Shown: one piece after another, positions 18,973-30,066 of the stretch
Position numbering within the stretch: the stretch's first letter is position 1
Layout: each line of letters begins with the position of its first letter
DNA from: Deltaproteobacteria bacterium
GTDB taxonomy: Bacteria > Desulfobacterota > Desulfobacteria > Desulfobacterales > SpSt-501
Assembly: GCA_016219005.1 (NCBI GenBank)
Contig: JACRCN010000083.1
Span: 1 to 64,000 of the forward strand
Reading direction: 5' to 3'
Length of the DNA: 64,000 nt
Notes under the pieces: generated by a model
What the model was told of the DNA's origin: nothing
The model's input: only the letters and a program-made list of their open reading frames with translations
The model's database searches: none
Program-made: the position numbers and the translations under genes

Positions 18973-19066
18973 GGAGAGATGTCCGAGTTGGCCGAAGGAA
19001 CACGACTGGAAATCGTGTGTGCTGCTAATACCGGCACCGTGGGTTCGAATCCCACTCTCTCCGCCA
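18973..19066 (+). tRNA. tRNA-Ser (anticodon GGA)
   Basis: Acceptor GGAGAGA with TCTCTCC, anticodon stem ACGA/TCGT with loop CTGGAAA (anticodon GGA, reading UCC/UCU), long variable arm TGTGCTGCTAATACCGGCACC, T loop GGTTCGAATCC, encoded CCA. It follows the first tRNA-Ser by about 95 bases and may be on the same transcript. Minus-strand ORFs across this region are shadows. Confidence 0.95.
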
Positions 19067-19288
19067 TTTTTTTGATCCATTTTGCACGTTTTCGGCGGAC
19101 GCCCTGAGACAGCCGGAGCGCGGAGTGCGGCTGCGCGGCGACGTCGAAACGCCGCGATCACGTCCACGCACCCGGCCCCGCGCGATCGAAAGGCCCGAAG
19201 GCAGCGCCGCCTCCGGGCCGGACAAGCCAACCATCGGGCGTGAGATGACGTTTTAAAACTGCGCAGACCAGAACCCAGCTTCCAGTCT

Positions 19289-20986
19289 ATGTCCTATCTT
19301 GTACTAGCTCGAAAATACCGGCCCCAATCCTTTTCCGATGTCGTTGCACAGGAGCACATCACGCAGACCCTGGCCAACGCCATAGCGGCGGGGCGGGTGG
19401 CCCACGCCATCCTCTTCACGGGGCCACGGGGCACCGGCAAGACGACGGTCGCGCGCATCCTGGCCAAAGCCCTGAACTGCCAGGAAGGCCCGGCCCGGGA
19501 GCCCTGCAATCGCTGCCGGTCCTGCGAGGAAATCACGGCGGGGAACTGTGTGGACGTGTTCGAGATCGACGGCGCCTCGAACAACAGCGTGGACCAGGTC
19601 CGGGAGCTGCGCGAAAATGTCAAGTACATGCCGGCCCACAGCCGCCACAAGATCTACATTATCGATGAGGTCCACATGCTCAGCACCCCGGCCTTCAACG
19701 CGCTGCTGAAAACCCTGGAGGAACCGCCGGCGCATGTGCTGTTCATGTTCGCTACGACCGAGGCCCACCGGATACCGATCACCATTTTGTCACGCTGCCA
19801 GCGTTTCGATTTTCGTCGCATCCGCCTGGAGTCCGTTTCGCATTACCTGGCGAAGATTTGCGGGCAGGAGGGAGTCGTGATCGGCACCGAAAGCCTGGAT
19901 CTCATCGCGCGTGAATCAGGCGGCAGCATCCGCGACGGCTTGAGTCTGCTCGATCAGGTCATGGCATCCGGGGCGAAGGCGATCCCCCACGATCGGGTGG
20001 TTGATACTCTGGGGGTCATTGACCGCCAGCAGATCCACGAACTTGCGGAGGCCTTGTTGAGCGGCGACGTCACGCGGTTCATCGGTACCTTGGACGAGAT
20101 GTTTGATCGCGGTCACGATGTCAAGAAGCTGTTCTCGGACTTGCTCGAGTACTTCCGCAACCTCATGGTGCTTCACACCAGCCGGGAACCGTACAAACTG
20201 GTGGATCTGCCGGCCTCCGAGATCGAACTCATGCAGCAGCAGGCGCAGCGGTTCCCGCAGACGTCTTTGCATCAGATCCTCGAGACCCTGTTTCACGAAG
20301 AGCCCGCCGTGCGCCTGTCCGCCCAGCCCAAGCTGGCCGTGGAAATGGCTTTTTTCCGGGTGCTGCAGGCCCAACCGGCGCTGTCGATCAACACGCTGAT
20401 CCAAAAGCTGGAAGACCTCCGGTGTGAGGTCGGCGGCCCGTCCTCATCTTCCGGAAACACCCCCGACCACCGCCCGCAGCCTCCGCCGGCCGCGCGTGCC
20501 ACGCCGCTTTCGGAAGGGCAGGGGGCGAGAAATGCACCGCGGCCGGTTCCCGCCGCCACACCACCGCCGGTTTCGGGCACGGACCGGGATGCGGCCGAAT
20601 CGCTCGAAGCGGCGTGGCAGCGGGTCATCGACATCGTCGCCCGGCAGCAGCCCAGCCTGGTTGCCACCTTAAAAAAATGCAGCCTGCGCGGTGCCGGCCC
20701 CGGGCGGTTGGAAATCGTTCCGCCGTCCAACCATTACGCCAGCGGCATGCTGCGGCGGGACAAACACCTGGCGTTGCTGAAGAAAGTCTGTGCCGACGTA
20801 TTCGGGGGCGCGGCGGACTTCGTCATCGCCGCCGGCGGCGAGGGCGGGATGAACCCCCAAGAGAAACGCGAACGCAACCACACACTCGTGCAACAGGCGC
20901 TGAATCATCCGCTCATCGCCGATGCCATCGAAATTTTCAACGGTAAGCTCGTGGACGTGCAGATCCTCCCGGAGGTGAACAAATGA
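19289..20986 (+). CDS. dnaX: DNA polymerase III subunit gamma/tau
   Basis: Clamp-loader ATPase, 565 residues. The canonical start [19 protein letters not shown] is followed by Walker [10 protein letters not shown] (residues 45-53), the zinc-binding Cys cluster CNRCRSC with an upstream Cys, and Walker [10 protein letters not shown], with SRC as sensor 1. The middle is a Pro-rich linker, and the C-terminal part (about residue 440 on) is a tau-like domain. An A7 run (20671-20677) forms the heptamer A AAA AAA in frame near residue 461. No good Shine-Dalgarno is visible before the ATG. It is translationally coupled (ATGA) to ybaB. Confidence 0.95.
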   Translation: MSYLVLARKYRPQSFSDVVAQEHITQTLANAIAAGRVAHAILFTGPRGTGKTTVARILAKALNCQEGPAREPCNRCRSCEEITAGNCVDVFEIDGASNNSVDQVRELRENVKYMPAHSRHKIYIIDEVHMLSTPAFNALLKTLEEPPAHVLFMFATTEAHRIPITILSRCQRFDFRRIRLESVSHYLAKICGQEGVVIGTESLDLIARESGGSIRDGLSLLDQVMASGAKAIPHDRVVDTLGVIDRQQIHELAEALLSGDVTRFIGTLDEMFDRGHDVKKLFSDLLEYFRNLMVLHTSREPYKLVDLPASEIELMQQQAQRFPQTSLHQILETLFHEEPAVRLSAQPKLAVEMAFFRVLQAQPALSINTLIQKLEDLRCEVGGPSSSSGNTPDHRPQPPPAARATPLSEGQGARNAPRPVPAATPPPVSGTDRDAAESLEAAWQRVIDIVARQQPSLVATLKKCSLRGAGPGRLEIVPPSNHYASGMLRRDKHLALLKKVCADVFGGAADFVIAAGGEGGMNPQEKRERNHTLVQQALNHPLIADAIEIFNGKLVDVQILPEVNK

Positions 20987-21294
20987 AAGGCATGGGAAAC
21001 ATGATGAAAGAGGCCCAGAAGCTCCAGGCGCGCATGCTTAAGATGCAGGAGGAACTGGCCGGGAAAACGGTGGAATCCGCCGTCGGAGGCGGCATGATCA
21101 AGGTCGTCGCCAACGGCCGCAACCAGGTCGTGGCCATCCGCATTGAAAAAGAGGTGGTCAACCCGGAGGATGTGGAGATGCTCCAGGACCTCATTCTGGC
21201 GGCCGTGAACGACGCCCTGACCAAGTCCCAGGAGATGGTCGCCGCGCAGATGGGCAAGCTGACCGGCGGGCTCAACCTGCCAGGGCTGATCTGA
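20983..21294 (+). CDS. YbaB/EbfC family nucleoid-associated protein
   Basis: A 103-residue small DNA-binding protein beginning [31 protein letters not shown], with the conserved [18 protein letters not shown] and the Gly-rich end [10 protein letters not shown]. The family binds DNA as a dimer and nearly always sits between dnaX and recR, as here. It overlaps the dnaX stop by four bases. Confidence 0.93.
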   Translation: MKGMGNMMKEAQKLQARMLKMQEELAGKTVESAVGGGMIKVVANGRNQVVAIRIEKEVVNPEDVEMLQDLILAAVNDALTKSQEMVAAQMGKLTGGLNLPGLI

Positions 21295-21334
21295 TGGTTG
21301 GCAACCGTGTGAACGTCATAGGATCGGTTTCGTC

Positions 21335-21952
21335 ATGAACCATTATCCAGCATCCATTCGCAATCTAATCCATCACATGGCGCGTCTGCCGGGAATCGGG
21401 GAAAAGACCGCAGAGCGCCTGTCCCTGCACCTGCTGTACGCGGCAGACAAGGCCGTGGAGGAACTGGCGCGTAGCATTCTGGAGGTCAAACAGAAGGTCA
21501 GGCTCTGCTCGCGCTGCTTTTCCCTCAGCGACAATGAGCTGTGCTCCATCTGCAGCAACCCGGCCCGCGACGTCGCGGTGGTGTGCGTGGTGGAGCAGCC
21601 GGGGGACATGGTGGCCATAGAGAAGTCCGGCGCATTCCACGGGCACTATCACATTTTATCGGGTGTGCTGTCGCCCTTGAGCGGAGTGGGGCCGGACGAC
21701 ATCCGCATCCGCGAACTGCTGGCGCGGGCGGCGACCGGCGAGGTCCGCGAGGTTATCCTGGCCACCGGTACCAGCGTCGAGGGCGAGTCGACGGCGGCGT
21801 ACATCGCCGGGAGGCTGGAAGCCTTGCCCGTGAGCGTGACCCGCATCGCCGCGGGAGTCCCTATGGGAGGCGACTTGAAATACGTCGACCAGGTCACCCT
21901 GAAGAAGGCCATGGAGTCCCGCCGTGTCGTCGGCTCAACCCACCCCCGATGA
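21335..21952 (+). CDS. recR: Recombination mediator RecR
   Basis: A 205-residue RecFOR pathway protein that helps load RecA onto gapped DNA. It has the helix-hairpin-helix MARLPGIGEKTAERLSLHLL, a C4 zinc finger (CSRCFSLSDNELCSICS), the Toprim domain (VVCVVEQPGDMVAIEKSGAFHGHYHILSGVLSPLSGVGP) and a C-terminal Walker B-like LEALPVSVTRIAAGVPMGGDLKYVDQVTL. The 3' end overlaps the next gene by about 29 bases. Confidence 0.96.
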   Translation: MNHYPASIRNLIHHMARLPGIGEKTAERLSLHLLYAADKAVEELARSILEVKQKVRLCSRCFSLSDNELCSICSNPARDVAVVCVVEQPGDMVAIEKSGAFHGHYHILSGVLSPLSGVGPDDIRIRELLARAATGEVREVILATGTSVEGESTAAYIAGRLEALPVSVTRIAAGVPMGGDLKYVDQVTLKKAMESRRVVGSTHPR

Positions 21953-22361
21953 TGTCTTCACCTGCCTGCGCTGCGGCGACTGCTGCCGGGGGTACGGCGG
22001 GACTTTTGTCAGCCGGGCGGACATAGAGGCGATCGCCGCTTTCATTCACGCCGATCCCCGGACCTTTGCGGAGCGTTACTGCCGACGGTCCGGCGACAGA
22101 CCCGTTCTGGCCCAGAGGGCCGACGGGTACTGTGTTTTCTGGGACAAGGCCTGCAGCATCCACCCGGTGAAGCCCCGCATGTGCCGGCGCTGGCCGTTCA
22201 TCGAGAGCGTTCTCGTCGATCCGGCCAACTGGCTCGCCATGGCCGGTTCATGCCCCGGCATGCGCACCGGTATTCCGCTCCGGGCGGTGCGTGCGTGCGT
22301 TGCCACGGTGCTGGCATCCGAAGGCCCGGAGGGGAGCCAAGGTACGAGGCGACGGCCATGA
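21924..22361 (+). CDS. YkgJ-type cysteine cluster protein
   Basis: A 145-residue protein with FTCLRCGDCCRGYGGTFVS, the CxxCxxxCC-like start of the YkgJ/CxxCxxCC family, and later Cys in VFWDKACSIHPVKPRMCRRWPF. The Cys pattern suggests a bound metal or Fe-S cluster; the biochemical role of the family is unsettled. The start is a GTG inside the end of recR, and its stop overlaps the next gene's ATG (ATGA), so all three genes are probably co-translated. The Ala/Arg-rich tail is weakly supported. Confidence 0.8.
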   Translation: MSSAQPTPDDVFTCLRCGDCCRGYGGTFVSRADIEAIAAFIHADPRTFAERYCRRSGDRPVLAQRADGYCVFWDKACSIHPVKPRMCRRWPFIESVLVDPANWLAMAGSCPGMRTGIPLRAVRACVATVLASEGPEGSQGTRRRP

Positions 22362-23629
22362 CAGAGAACGAGCTCGACCGGGAGCATCTGGCGCAACAGC
22401 TGGCGGAAGCCTGCGCGGAAAACCGGCGATTCGAATCCCGCGTGCGCAACACCGAGATCGCCCTGCGCGAAGCCGAACAACGGCTCCAGCAGGCGCAGAA
22501 AATGGAGACGCTCGGCACCCTCGTTGCCGGAGTGGCCCATGAGATCAACAACCCCATCAACCTCATCCTGTACAACCTGCCGCTGCTGCAGAAAATATGG
22601 GCGGACCTTCTGCCGGCCATGATCGGTCTTGCGGAAAGCGCGCCCGAGCGCAAGTTCGGCGGGTTCAGCGGCGATTTTTTGAAGGACAACCTTGCGCAAC
22701 TCATCGCCGACATGGAGATGGCTGCCAACCGGGTCACCAAGATTGTCGCCGATCTGAAAAACTTTTCACGTCAGTCGAACATCGCTGAAAAACACCTGCT
22801 CAACATCAACACGGCCGTCAAAAACGCGCTGCGGCTGGCTCAGACCACCCTGCGCAAGGTCGCCATCGGCGTCAGGCTAGACCTGGCGCCGGATCTGCCC
22901 GAGATCGAGGGCAACCTGCAGAGCATCGAACAGGTCATCCTGAACATCGTGATCAACGCCGCACAAGCCATCGATCATGCCCGCGGGGAGATCCTGATTC
23001 AGACCGGCTTCAGCCTGAAGGACGGCCGGGTGCACCTGCGAGTCACGGACAATGGCCGGGGCGTCTCCCCCGCCCTGGCCGACCGGATTTTCCTGCCCTT
23101 CGTCACGGACAAGCAGGCGCAGGGGGGAACGGGACTCGGCCTTTCGGTCACCTACAGCATCGTCCAAGCGCACGGAGGGGAGATTTTTTTCGAAAAACGC
23201 GGGGAGGGATCCGGAACGGCCTTCACCGTGCAGCTGCCGACCCTGCTGAAGCGGCAGGCCGCCAAGATTCTGCTCGTCGACGACGACCCGATGGTGCGGC
23301 AGATTCTCAAAGAGGCGCTTGCGATTCCGCGTTGCTACCTACTGGAGGAGGCGGCGAACGGCATCGAGGCTTCCATTCGGTTGGGCACCTACCGGCCGGA
23401 GCTGCTCATTCTGGACGTGTTCATGCCTGAGATGGACGGGGTCGAGGTGTGCCGCAGCATCAAGGCCGAGCCGGCGCTGGCCGGAATGAAGGTCATCATC
23501 ACGACCGGTTTCCCCGGTCACCCCAAGTTGGACGAACTGGCTGCCCTGGGCTTCACCACCGTTCTGACCAAACCGTTCAACATTCCCGACCTGTTCCGGA
23601 CCGTCGAACAACTGCTCGCTGAGCGCTGA
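22358..23629 (+). CDS. Hybrid histidine kinase with C-terminal receiver domain
   Basis: A 423-residue soluble kinase. An N-terminal coiled coil (residues 1-50) is followed by HisKA with the phosphoacceptor in GVAHEINNP. The ATPase domain has N box NIVINAAQAI, G1 DNGRGVSPA, F box FLPFVTDKQAQGGTGLGLSV. A receiver domain follows (KILLVDDDPMVRQIL, acceptor Asp in LLILDVFMPEMDG, Lys in LTKPFN). No membrane or PAS sensor is present, so input probably comes through a partner protein. The ORF-track start is too early; the ATG at 22358 overlaps the stop of the Cys-cluster gene. It converges with sdhB 11 bases away. Confidence 0.9.
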   Translation: MTENELDREHLAQQLAEACAENRRFESRVRNTEIALREAEQRLQQAQKMETLGTLVAGVAHEINNPINLILYNLPLLQKIWADLLPAMIGLAESAPERKFGGFSGDFLKDNLAQLIADMEMAANRVTKIVADLKNFSRQSNIAEKHLLNINTAVKNALRLAQTTLRKVAIGVRLDLAPDLPEIEGNLQSIEQVILNIVINAAQAIDHARGEILIQTGFSLKDGRVHLRVTDNGRGVSPALADRIFLPFVTDKQAQGGTGLGLSVTYSIVQAHGGEIFFEKRGEGSGTAFTVQLPTLLKRQAAKILLVDDDPMVRQILKEALAIPRCYLLEEAANGIEASIRLGTYRPELLILDVFMPEMDGVEVCRSIKAEPALAGMKVIITTGFPGHPKLDELAALGFTTVLTKPFNIPDLFRTVEQLLAER

Positions 23630-23640
23630 TCCCTTCTGGC

Positions 23641-24401
23641 CTAACTCTCCGGTGATGCGAAACTCGCCTTGACATACTCGCGGTTCAGCCGGGCGATATT
23701 GACGATGGCGATCTCCTTCGGACAGGATTTTTCGCACTCCCGGTGGTTGGAGCAATTCCCGAACCCGCATGTGTCCATGGAACGGACCATGCCCAGGGCG
23801 CGCCGGGCGGCCTCGGGCCTTCCCTGGGGCAGGAGCGCGAACTGGGAGACCTTGGCGCTCACGAACAGCATGGCCGAGGCGTTGGGGCAGGCGGCTACAC
23901 ACCCCCCGCAGCCGATGCAGGCGGCGGCGTCCATGGCCTTCTCGGCGTTGTGGGGCGGGACCAGGAGCGTGTTAGCCTCCGGTGCGCTGCCGGTGTTGAC
24001 GGAGATGAAACCGCCGGCCTGGATGATGCGGTCGAAGGCGCTGCGGTCCACGACTAGGTCCTTGATGACCGGGAAGGCCCGGGCACGGAACGGCTCGATC
24101 ACGATGGTGTCGCCGTCCTTGAAGTGGCGCATGTGCAGCTGGCAGAGGGTGGTGCCCTTGAGCTGGCCGTGAGCGCGGCCGTTCACCATGGTACCGCACG
24201 AGCCGCAGATGCCTTCGCGGCAGTCGTGATCGAACGCCACCGGCTCCTCACCTGCGAGTGTAAGCTGTTCGTTGACGACGTCGAGCATCTCGAGAAAGGA
24301 CATGTCCGTAGAAATGTCCTTGACCGTATAGTTTTTAAAACGCCCTTTGTCCGCGGGGTTGCTCTGGCGCCAGATTTTCAGTGTCAGGCTGATGGACGTG
24401 C

Positions 24402-24405
<4 letters not shown>
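23641..24405 (-). CDS. sdhB: Succinate dehydrogenase/fumarate reductase iron-sulfur subunit
   Basis: A 254-residue electron-transfer subunit between the flavoprotein and the membrane hemes. The [2Fe-2S] ligands are in [10 protein letters not shown] and the later CQLH, the [4Fe-4S] ligands in [12 protein letters not shown], and the third cluster in [17 protein letters not shown]. The start is a GTG overlapping the sdhA stop (GTGA). It is the last gene of sdhCAB. Whether the enzyme runs as succinate oxidase or fumarate reductase cannot be told from sequence alone. Confidence 0.94.
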
Positions 24406-26315
<1,910 letters not shown>

Positions 26316-26345
26316 GGGGGTTCCTTTCTGTCGGCGCGTCGCCAG

Positions 26346-26987
26346 CTAGTATCGCAGCGAGATGAAAATCGGTAGAAGGCCGAAGCCGAAACCGACGATC
26401 AGGCCGGCGGCGACACTGAGGGCCGATATCGTCGGCATGAGCTTCGGGTGGTTGGCGCCGAGGGTCTGGAAGGCGCTCCAGAACCCGTGCCGGACGTGCA
26501 AGCCCACCACGATCATGGCCGCCACGTAAATTCCAATGTAGATCGGGCTCGAGAAAGCGGCGGACACGATCTCGAATATGGTGGTTCTGGTTTTGTCCGC
26601 GAAGGTGAAGTTGGTCAAATGAAAAGCGACGAAGGCCAGTATGATCAGGCCGGTGTAAGGCATGGTCCGCGAGCTCAGGGTTCGCCCGCCGGGGGATGTG
26701 TCCAGGGTGTAGCGCACGGGTCGGGCCTTGCGGTTCTGGAGGAAAAGCCAGAGGCCGGTCAGGATGTGCACGGCCGCAAACCCGATCAGTCCCACCTCGA
26801 AGACCTTGAGCAGCGGGCCGAGCGAGTGAAGCTTTTCGGCGTAGCCGTTGAAGGCCGCCTTGCCTCCGTAAATCGTCAGATTCCCGGCCAGGTGGCCGGC
26901 GAGAAAACCGGTGAAAGCCAGGCCGGTCAGGGCCATCATGAGTTTTTTGCCGACGGATGCTCCGAGGGCCGCGGTCAACCAGTTCAT
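26346..26987 (-). CDS. sdhC: Succinate dehydrogenase/fumarate reductase cytochrome b subunit (diheme type)
   Basis: A 213-residue membrane anchor with five predicted helices. Candidate heme ligands are His32 (AGHLAGNLT), His74 (AAVHILTG), His123 (VAFHLTNF) and His164 (GLHVRHGFW), the four-His pattern of single-subunit diheme cytochrome b anchors. It carries quinone chemistry for SdhAB at the inner membrane. It is the first gene of the operon. Confidence 0.9.
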   Translation of the reverse strand: MNWLTAALGASVGKKLMMALTGLAFTGFLAGHLAGNLTIYGGKAAFNGYAEKLHSLGPLLKVFEVGLIGFAAVHILTGLWLFLQNRKARPVRYTLDTSPGGRTLSSRTMPYTGLIILAFVAFHLTNFTFADKTRTTIFEIVSAAFSSPIYIGIYVAAMIVVGLHVRHGFWSAFQTLGANHPKLMPTISALSVAAGLIVGFGFGLLPIFISLRY

Positions 26988-27106
26988 AGCCTATCCTCCG
27001 ACAGGGTGAGGTGAAGTGCCGGGCGGCACTCCCGGCAAATTGCACGGCCTACCTTTTAAAACTTTGGAAATCCAGTGTCAACAGAACTGTGCGCCGCGGC
27101 GGGCTA

Positions 27107-27670
27107 TCAGCTCCGATAGGCAGACGCGGCTGCCTCCCACCACCAGGAATCCCGACGGGTGGCCATGACCGCCGCGGCGAGTGCCTTGCCGGTTTCGGTC
27201 TGAAGTCGGTTCGGGACATGTGGCAGCCAGTCGTTCGGCGGTTCGTAGCCGATGTCCTTGAGATCCTTCAGTTCGAGAATGAGCGCGATCTGATCCGCAT
27301 CACGCGCCAGCATGGCCTCCAGGGACTGACCGTCGCGGTATTCCACGATCAGCGCCTCCAAACGGGGCCCGAAGGGCAGCGCACGGGTGGCATCGGCAAC
27401 GGCAGCGGCCTCGTCGGCGCGGACATAGGCCTTTTGGACCGAGTTCAAATCACCGATCCGGGCTTCCGGCAAGTCGTGGACCAGGACCAGGGAGATCAGC
27501 TTGAGCGCGTCCGCCTCCGGGTGCATCTGCGCCATCACGTAGGCAATGAACGTGGCTGTGTAGACGTGCTCGGCCACGGATTCGCGTCCGGCGCCAAGAA
27601 ATTGGAAACCGGAGCGGGGGATTTCCTTGAGCATCCGGGCCTCAAACAACAGATCGGCAATGGGTTTCAT
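27107..27670 (-). CDS. HD domain phosphohydrolase (YfbR/5'-nucleotidase-like)
   Basis: A 187-residue HD-domain protein: FLGAGRESVAEHVYTATFIAYVMAQ supplies the first His, LISLVLVHDLPEARIGDL the HD pair, and RDADQIALILELKD the final Asp. This layout is that of HDDC2/YfbR-type 5'-deoxynucleotidases, which clear dNMPs. The start is set at 27670, with GAGG six bases upstream. It is divergent from tolQ and follows 120 bases upstream of sdhC in the same direction, so it is probably a separate unit. Substrate is inferred. Confidence 0.8.
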   Translation of the reverse strand: MKPIADLLFEARMLKEIPRSGFQFLGAGRESVAEHVYTATFIAYVMAQMHPEADALKLISLVLVHDLPEARIGDLNSVQKAYVRADEAAAVADATRALPFGPRLEALIVEYRDGQSLEAMLARDADQIALILELKDLKDIGYEPPNDWLPHVPNRLQTETGKALAAAVMATRRDSWWWEAAASAYRS

Positions 27671-27791
27671 ACGCATCCTCGCTTGGGTGAGGTCCTTCTT
27701 GCGGGGATTTTATGCCGGGCCCTCGCCAAAGGCAACCCCCAATTTTAGGCGTCCTCCGGCGCCGGCCGAAGGGTCGCCGCTGCGAACCTGT

Positions 27792-27819
27792 TTGACTTGC
27801 TTGGATTTTATGCTATACA
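27792..27819 (+). promoter_or_regulatory. Sigma-70-like promoter of the tol-pal operon
   Basis: TTGACT and TATACA are separated by 16 bases, about 65 bases upstream of the tolQ ATG. The good match to both boxes and the position in the divergent region support it. Confidence 0.6.
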
Positions 27820-27882
27820 TCGAATCCCCAGCAATCGGGCAACCGCCACATACCCACAGCCAAGGAGGAGCGGAATTTCCCC

Positions 27883-28626
27883 ATGGAATTAGCGCAGCTG
27901 GATTTGGTCGGCATGATTCGCAGCTCCGGCATCGTCGTTCAACTGGTGCTGGTGCTGCTGCTGTTTTTCTCGGTCAGTTCGTGGGCCATCATCATCATCA
28001 AATACCGCTATCTTCGCCGAGCCTTTCGCGATTCGGCCGAGTTCAGCGACTTTTTCTGGAAGAGCCGGGATTTCTCCAACGCCTTCGCCCGGGCGAAGCA
28101 ACTGCCGGGCAGCCCGCTGGCACGGATATTCCGGGTGGCGTATATGGAGCTGAAGAAGACCAGTCAGGCCGGCGAGCCATCGGAACCCGGTGATCCCTCC
28201 GCGGCGGGCGTGAGCCCGACCTTCGCCTTCAGTCCGCGGTTCGCGGGCACGGACAACGTGAAACGGGCCCTGCGCCGGGCGATCAACACGGAGATGACGC
28301 GCATGACCCAGATGGTGCCGTTCCTGGCGACCACCGGCAACACGACGCCTTTCATCGGGCTTTTCGGGACCGTGTGGGGCATCATGACCTCGTTTCACAG
28401 CATCGGGCAGAAAGGCTCCGCCAGCCTTGCGGTGGTCGCCCCCGGAATCTCCGAGGCGTTGGTCACCACGGCCGCCGGCCTGGTGGCCGCCATCCCGGCC
28501 GTTATTGCCTTTAACTACTTTATGAGCAAGATCCGCATCGTGGAGACCGAGATGCAAAGTTTTTCGGCCGATTTTCTGAACATCATCGAGCGCGACATCA
28601 TGCGGCTTGAAAGGAGAAAGGGATGA
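27883..28626 (+). CDS. tolQ: TolQ/ExbB-family proton channel protein
   Basis: A 247-residue inner-membrane protein with three helices: one near residue 20 (VVQLVLVLLLFFSVSSWAIIIIKY) and two in the C-terminal half (FLATTGNTTPFIGLFGTVWGIMTSFHSIG and ALVTTAAGLVAAIPAVIAFNYF). It forms the pentameric motor around a TolR dimer and converts proton flow into force for the outer-membrane complex. Its insert after residue 90 (GEPSEPGDPSAAGVSPTFAF) is longer than usual. AAGGAGGAG precedes the ATG, and the stop overlaps tolR (ATGA). Confidence 0.93.
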   Translation: MELAQLDLVGMIRSSGIVVQLVLVLLLFFSVSSWAIIIIKYRYLRRAFRDSAEFSDFFWKSRDFSNAFARAKQLPGSPLARIFRVAYMELKKTSQAGEPSEPGDPSAAGVSPTFAFSPRFAGTDNVKRALRRAINTEMTRMTQMVPFLATTGNTTPFIGLFGTVWGIMTSFHSIGQKGSASLAVVAPGISEALVTTAAGLVAAIPAVIAFNYFMSKIRIVETEMQSFSADFLNIIERDIMRLERRKG

Positions 28627-29066
28627 ACACCGGCAGCGGCGACAATGGCTTGATGTCGGACATCAACGTCACCCCCTTCGTCGATGTGATGCTCGTACTG
28701 CTCATCATTTTCATGGTGACGGCTCCCATGCTGGTGCAGGGACTGGATGTGGCCCTCCCGCAGGTGACCACCAAGGCCCTGGAAACCAAAGAAGAGCACC
28801 TGATGATCACGGTGCGTAAAGACAACCTGATTTTCATCAACGATTTCGAGGTGTCTCTCGACACGCTGCAGGAGAAACTGGCCAAGATCGTTCAAGGGCG
28901 GGCCAGCGCGGACGTGTATTTAAAGGCGGACAAGGATGTCTCCTACGGCCTGGTGGCCCAGGTGATGGCCCGGATCAAAGACGCCGGGGTCGATAAGTTA
29001 GGGATGGTTACCGAGCCCTCGCCCCCCGAGAAGGATACCAAGGCGCCCAAAGCAAAACGCGGATGA
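28623..29066 (+). CDS. tolR: TolR/ExbD-family protein
   Basis: A 147-residue protein. The single helix contains the proton-carrying Asp in INVTPFVDVMLVLLIIFMVTAPM, and the periplasmic domain follows (LYVTTK-type VRKDNLIFINDFEVSLDTL...SADVYLKADKDVSYGLVAQVMARIKDAGVDKLGMVTEP). It overlaps tolQ and tolA-like genes on both sides by four bases. Confidence 0.93.
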   Translation: MNTGSGDNGLMSDINVTPFVDVMLVLLIIFMVTAPMLVQGLDVALPQVTTKALETKEEHLMITVRKDNLIFINDFEVSLDTLQEKLAKIVQGRASADVYLKADKDVSYGLVAQVMARIKDAGVDKLGMVTEPSPPEKDTKAPKAKRG

Positions 29067-29995
29067 AGGACCGTCGGCCTGCTCGCAGATTAGACCACTC
29101 GGAGGGTGAAGATCACACCCATTCGGTGGCGTATCCGTTTTTGCTTTCTTTCGGCCTGCATCTGCTCGTTGTCGGTGCCCTCGTCTACATCCCGATGAGT
29201 TTTTCCACGCCGCGGCTGCCCCCCGGGGCGATCAGCGTGAACCTGGTGAGCCTGCCCGGGCCGGGCCCCGGCGCGGGCGCCGGTGACGGCGGGCCGCCGG
29301 CGGAGAAACCCAAACCGGCCGAAGCGCCCAAGCCGGTCGAAGCGCCCAAGCCGCCGCCCGAAAAGCCTGCCGTGCCGATGGTCGAGCCAGCCCCGAAGCC
29401 GATCCCGGCGGCGCCGAAACCCGAAGTCTCCCTGGCGCCTCCCAAGGTGAAGGAGAAGAAGTCACTTAAAGAAGAGACGAAGAACCCCCAGAAGATGATC
29501 GAGCAGGCGATCGACCGGATCGAGAAGAAAGTCAAGGAACCGGACTCCGGTTCGGTCAACGCCGCGATCGATCGCATCCGCAAAAAACTCGGAGCGGGTG
29601 AGGCCGCGCAACCCCGCCCGGGCCCGGCCGGCGCTGGCGTGCCGGGGGCGGGCCCGGGCGGCGGCGGAGGCGGCGGCGGAGGAGGCGGAGCCGGTCAGAT
29701 CGAGCCGATTGATATCTACCGTGCGGAAATTGCTTACCAGGTAGAAAAAAACTGGGCCTTTTCGCCGCAGTTGGCGGGGGGCGACAAGAAACTGCAGGTG
29801 GGACTGGTGTTCAAGGTCCTCCCGAACGGCGAGATTACCGACATCCGATACGTGGATCGTTCCAACAACTCCTATTTGGACGAATCGGCCTACCGGGCGA
29901 TTGCAAAGTCCAGTCCGGTGAAGCCGCACCCGCAGACCATCAAGATGCCCTATGTGCAGGTGGCCATCCGCTTCACTCCGGAGGGAATTCGGTGA
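29063..29995 (+). CDS. tolA: TolA/TonB-like energy transducer
   Basis: A 310-residue protein in the tolA position. One helix near residue 30 (PFLLSFGLHLLVVGALVYIP) is followed by a Pro/Lys/Ala-rich stretch (residues 80-140), a helical part, a Gly-rich linker with eleven consecutive Gly, and a C-terminal TonB/TolA-type domain (IAYQVEKNWAFSPQLAGGDKKLQVGLVFKVLPNGEITDIRYVDRSNNSYLDESAYRAI). It should link the TolQR motor to TolB and Pal. The C terminus resembles the TonB_C/TolA_bind fold rather than the E. coli TolA sequence, so the TonB name is possible too, but the gene context favours TolA function. Confidence 0.85.
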   Translation: MKDRRPARRLDHSEGEDHTHSVAYPFLLSFGLHLLVVGALVYIPMSFSTPRLPPGAISVNLVSLPGPGPGAGAGDGGPPAEKPKPAEAPKPVEAPKPPPEKPAVPMVEPAPKPIPAAPKPEVSLAPPKVKEKKSLKEETKNPQKMIEQAIDRIEKKVKEPDSGSVNAAIDRIRKKLGAGEAAQPRPGPAGAGVPGAGPGGGGGGGGGGGAGQIEPIDIYRAEIAYQVEKNWAFSPQLAGGDKKLQVGLVFKVLPNGEITDIRYVDRSNNSYLDESAYRAIAKSSPVKPHPQTIKMPYVQVAIRFTPEGIR

Positions 29996-30066
29996 GGGGT
30001 TGAAAAATCGAAACTATGGTGTATGATTCAAGAATTAAATCGCACGACAGACATATGGGAGCCGGA

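Noticed and set aside
18856-19230. 124-residue minus-strand ORF across the tRNA genes
   Set aside because: It is antisense to tRNA-Ser genes; this kind of translated tRNA shadow is a known false annotation.
19067-19288. SRP RNA (ffs) gene upstream of dnaX
   Set aside because: ffs often lies near dnaX and there is a hairpin around 19192-19219 with GGCCCGAAGGC, but the conserved GGTCAGGTCCGGAAGGAAGCAGC core is absent.
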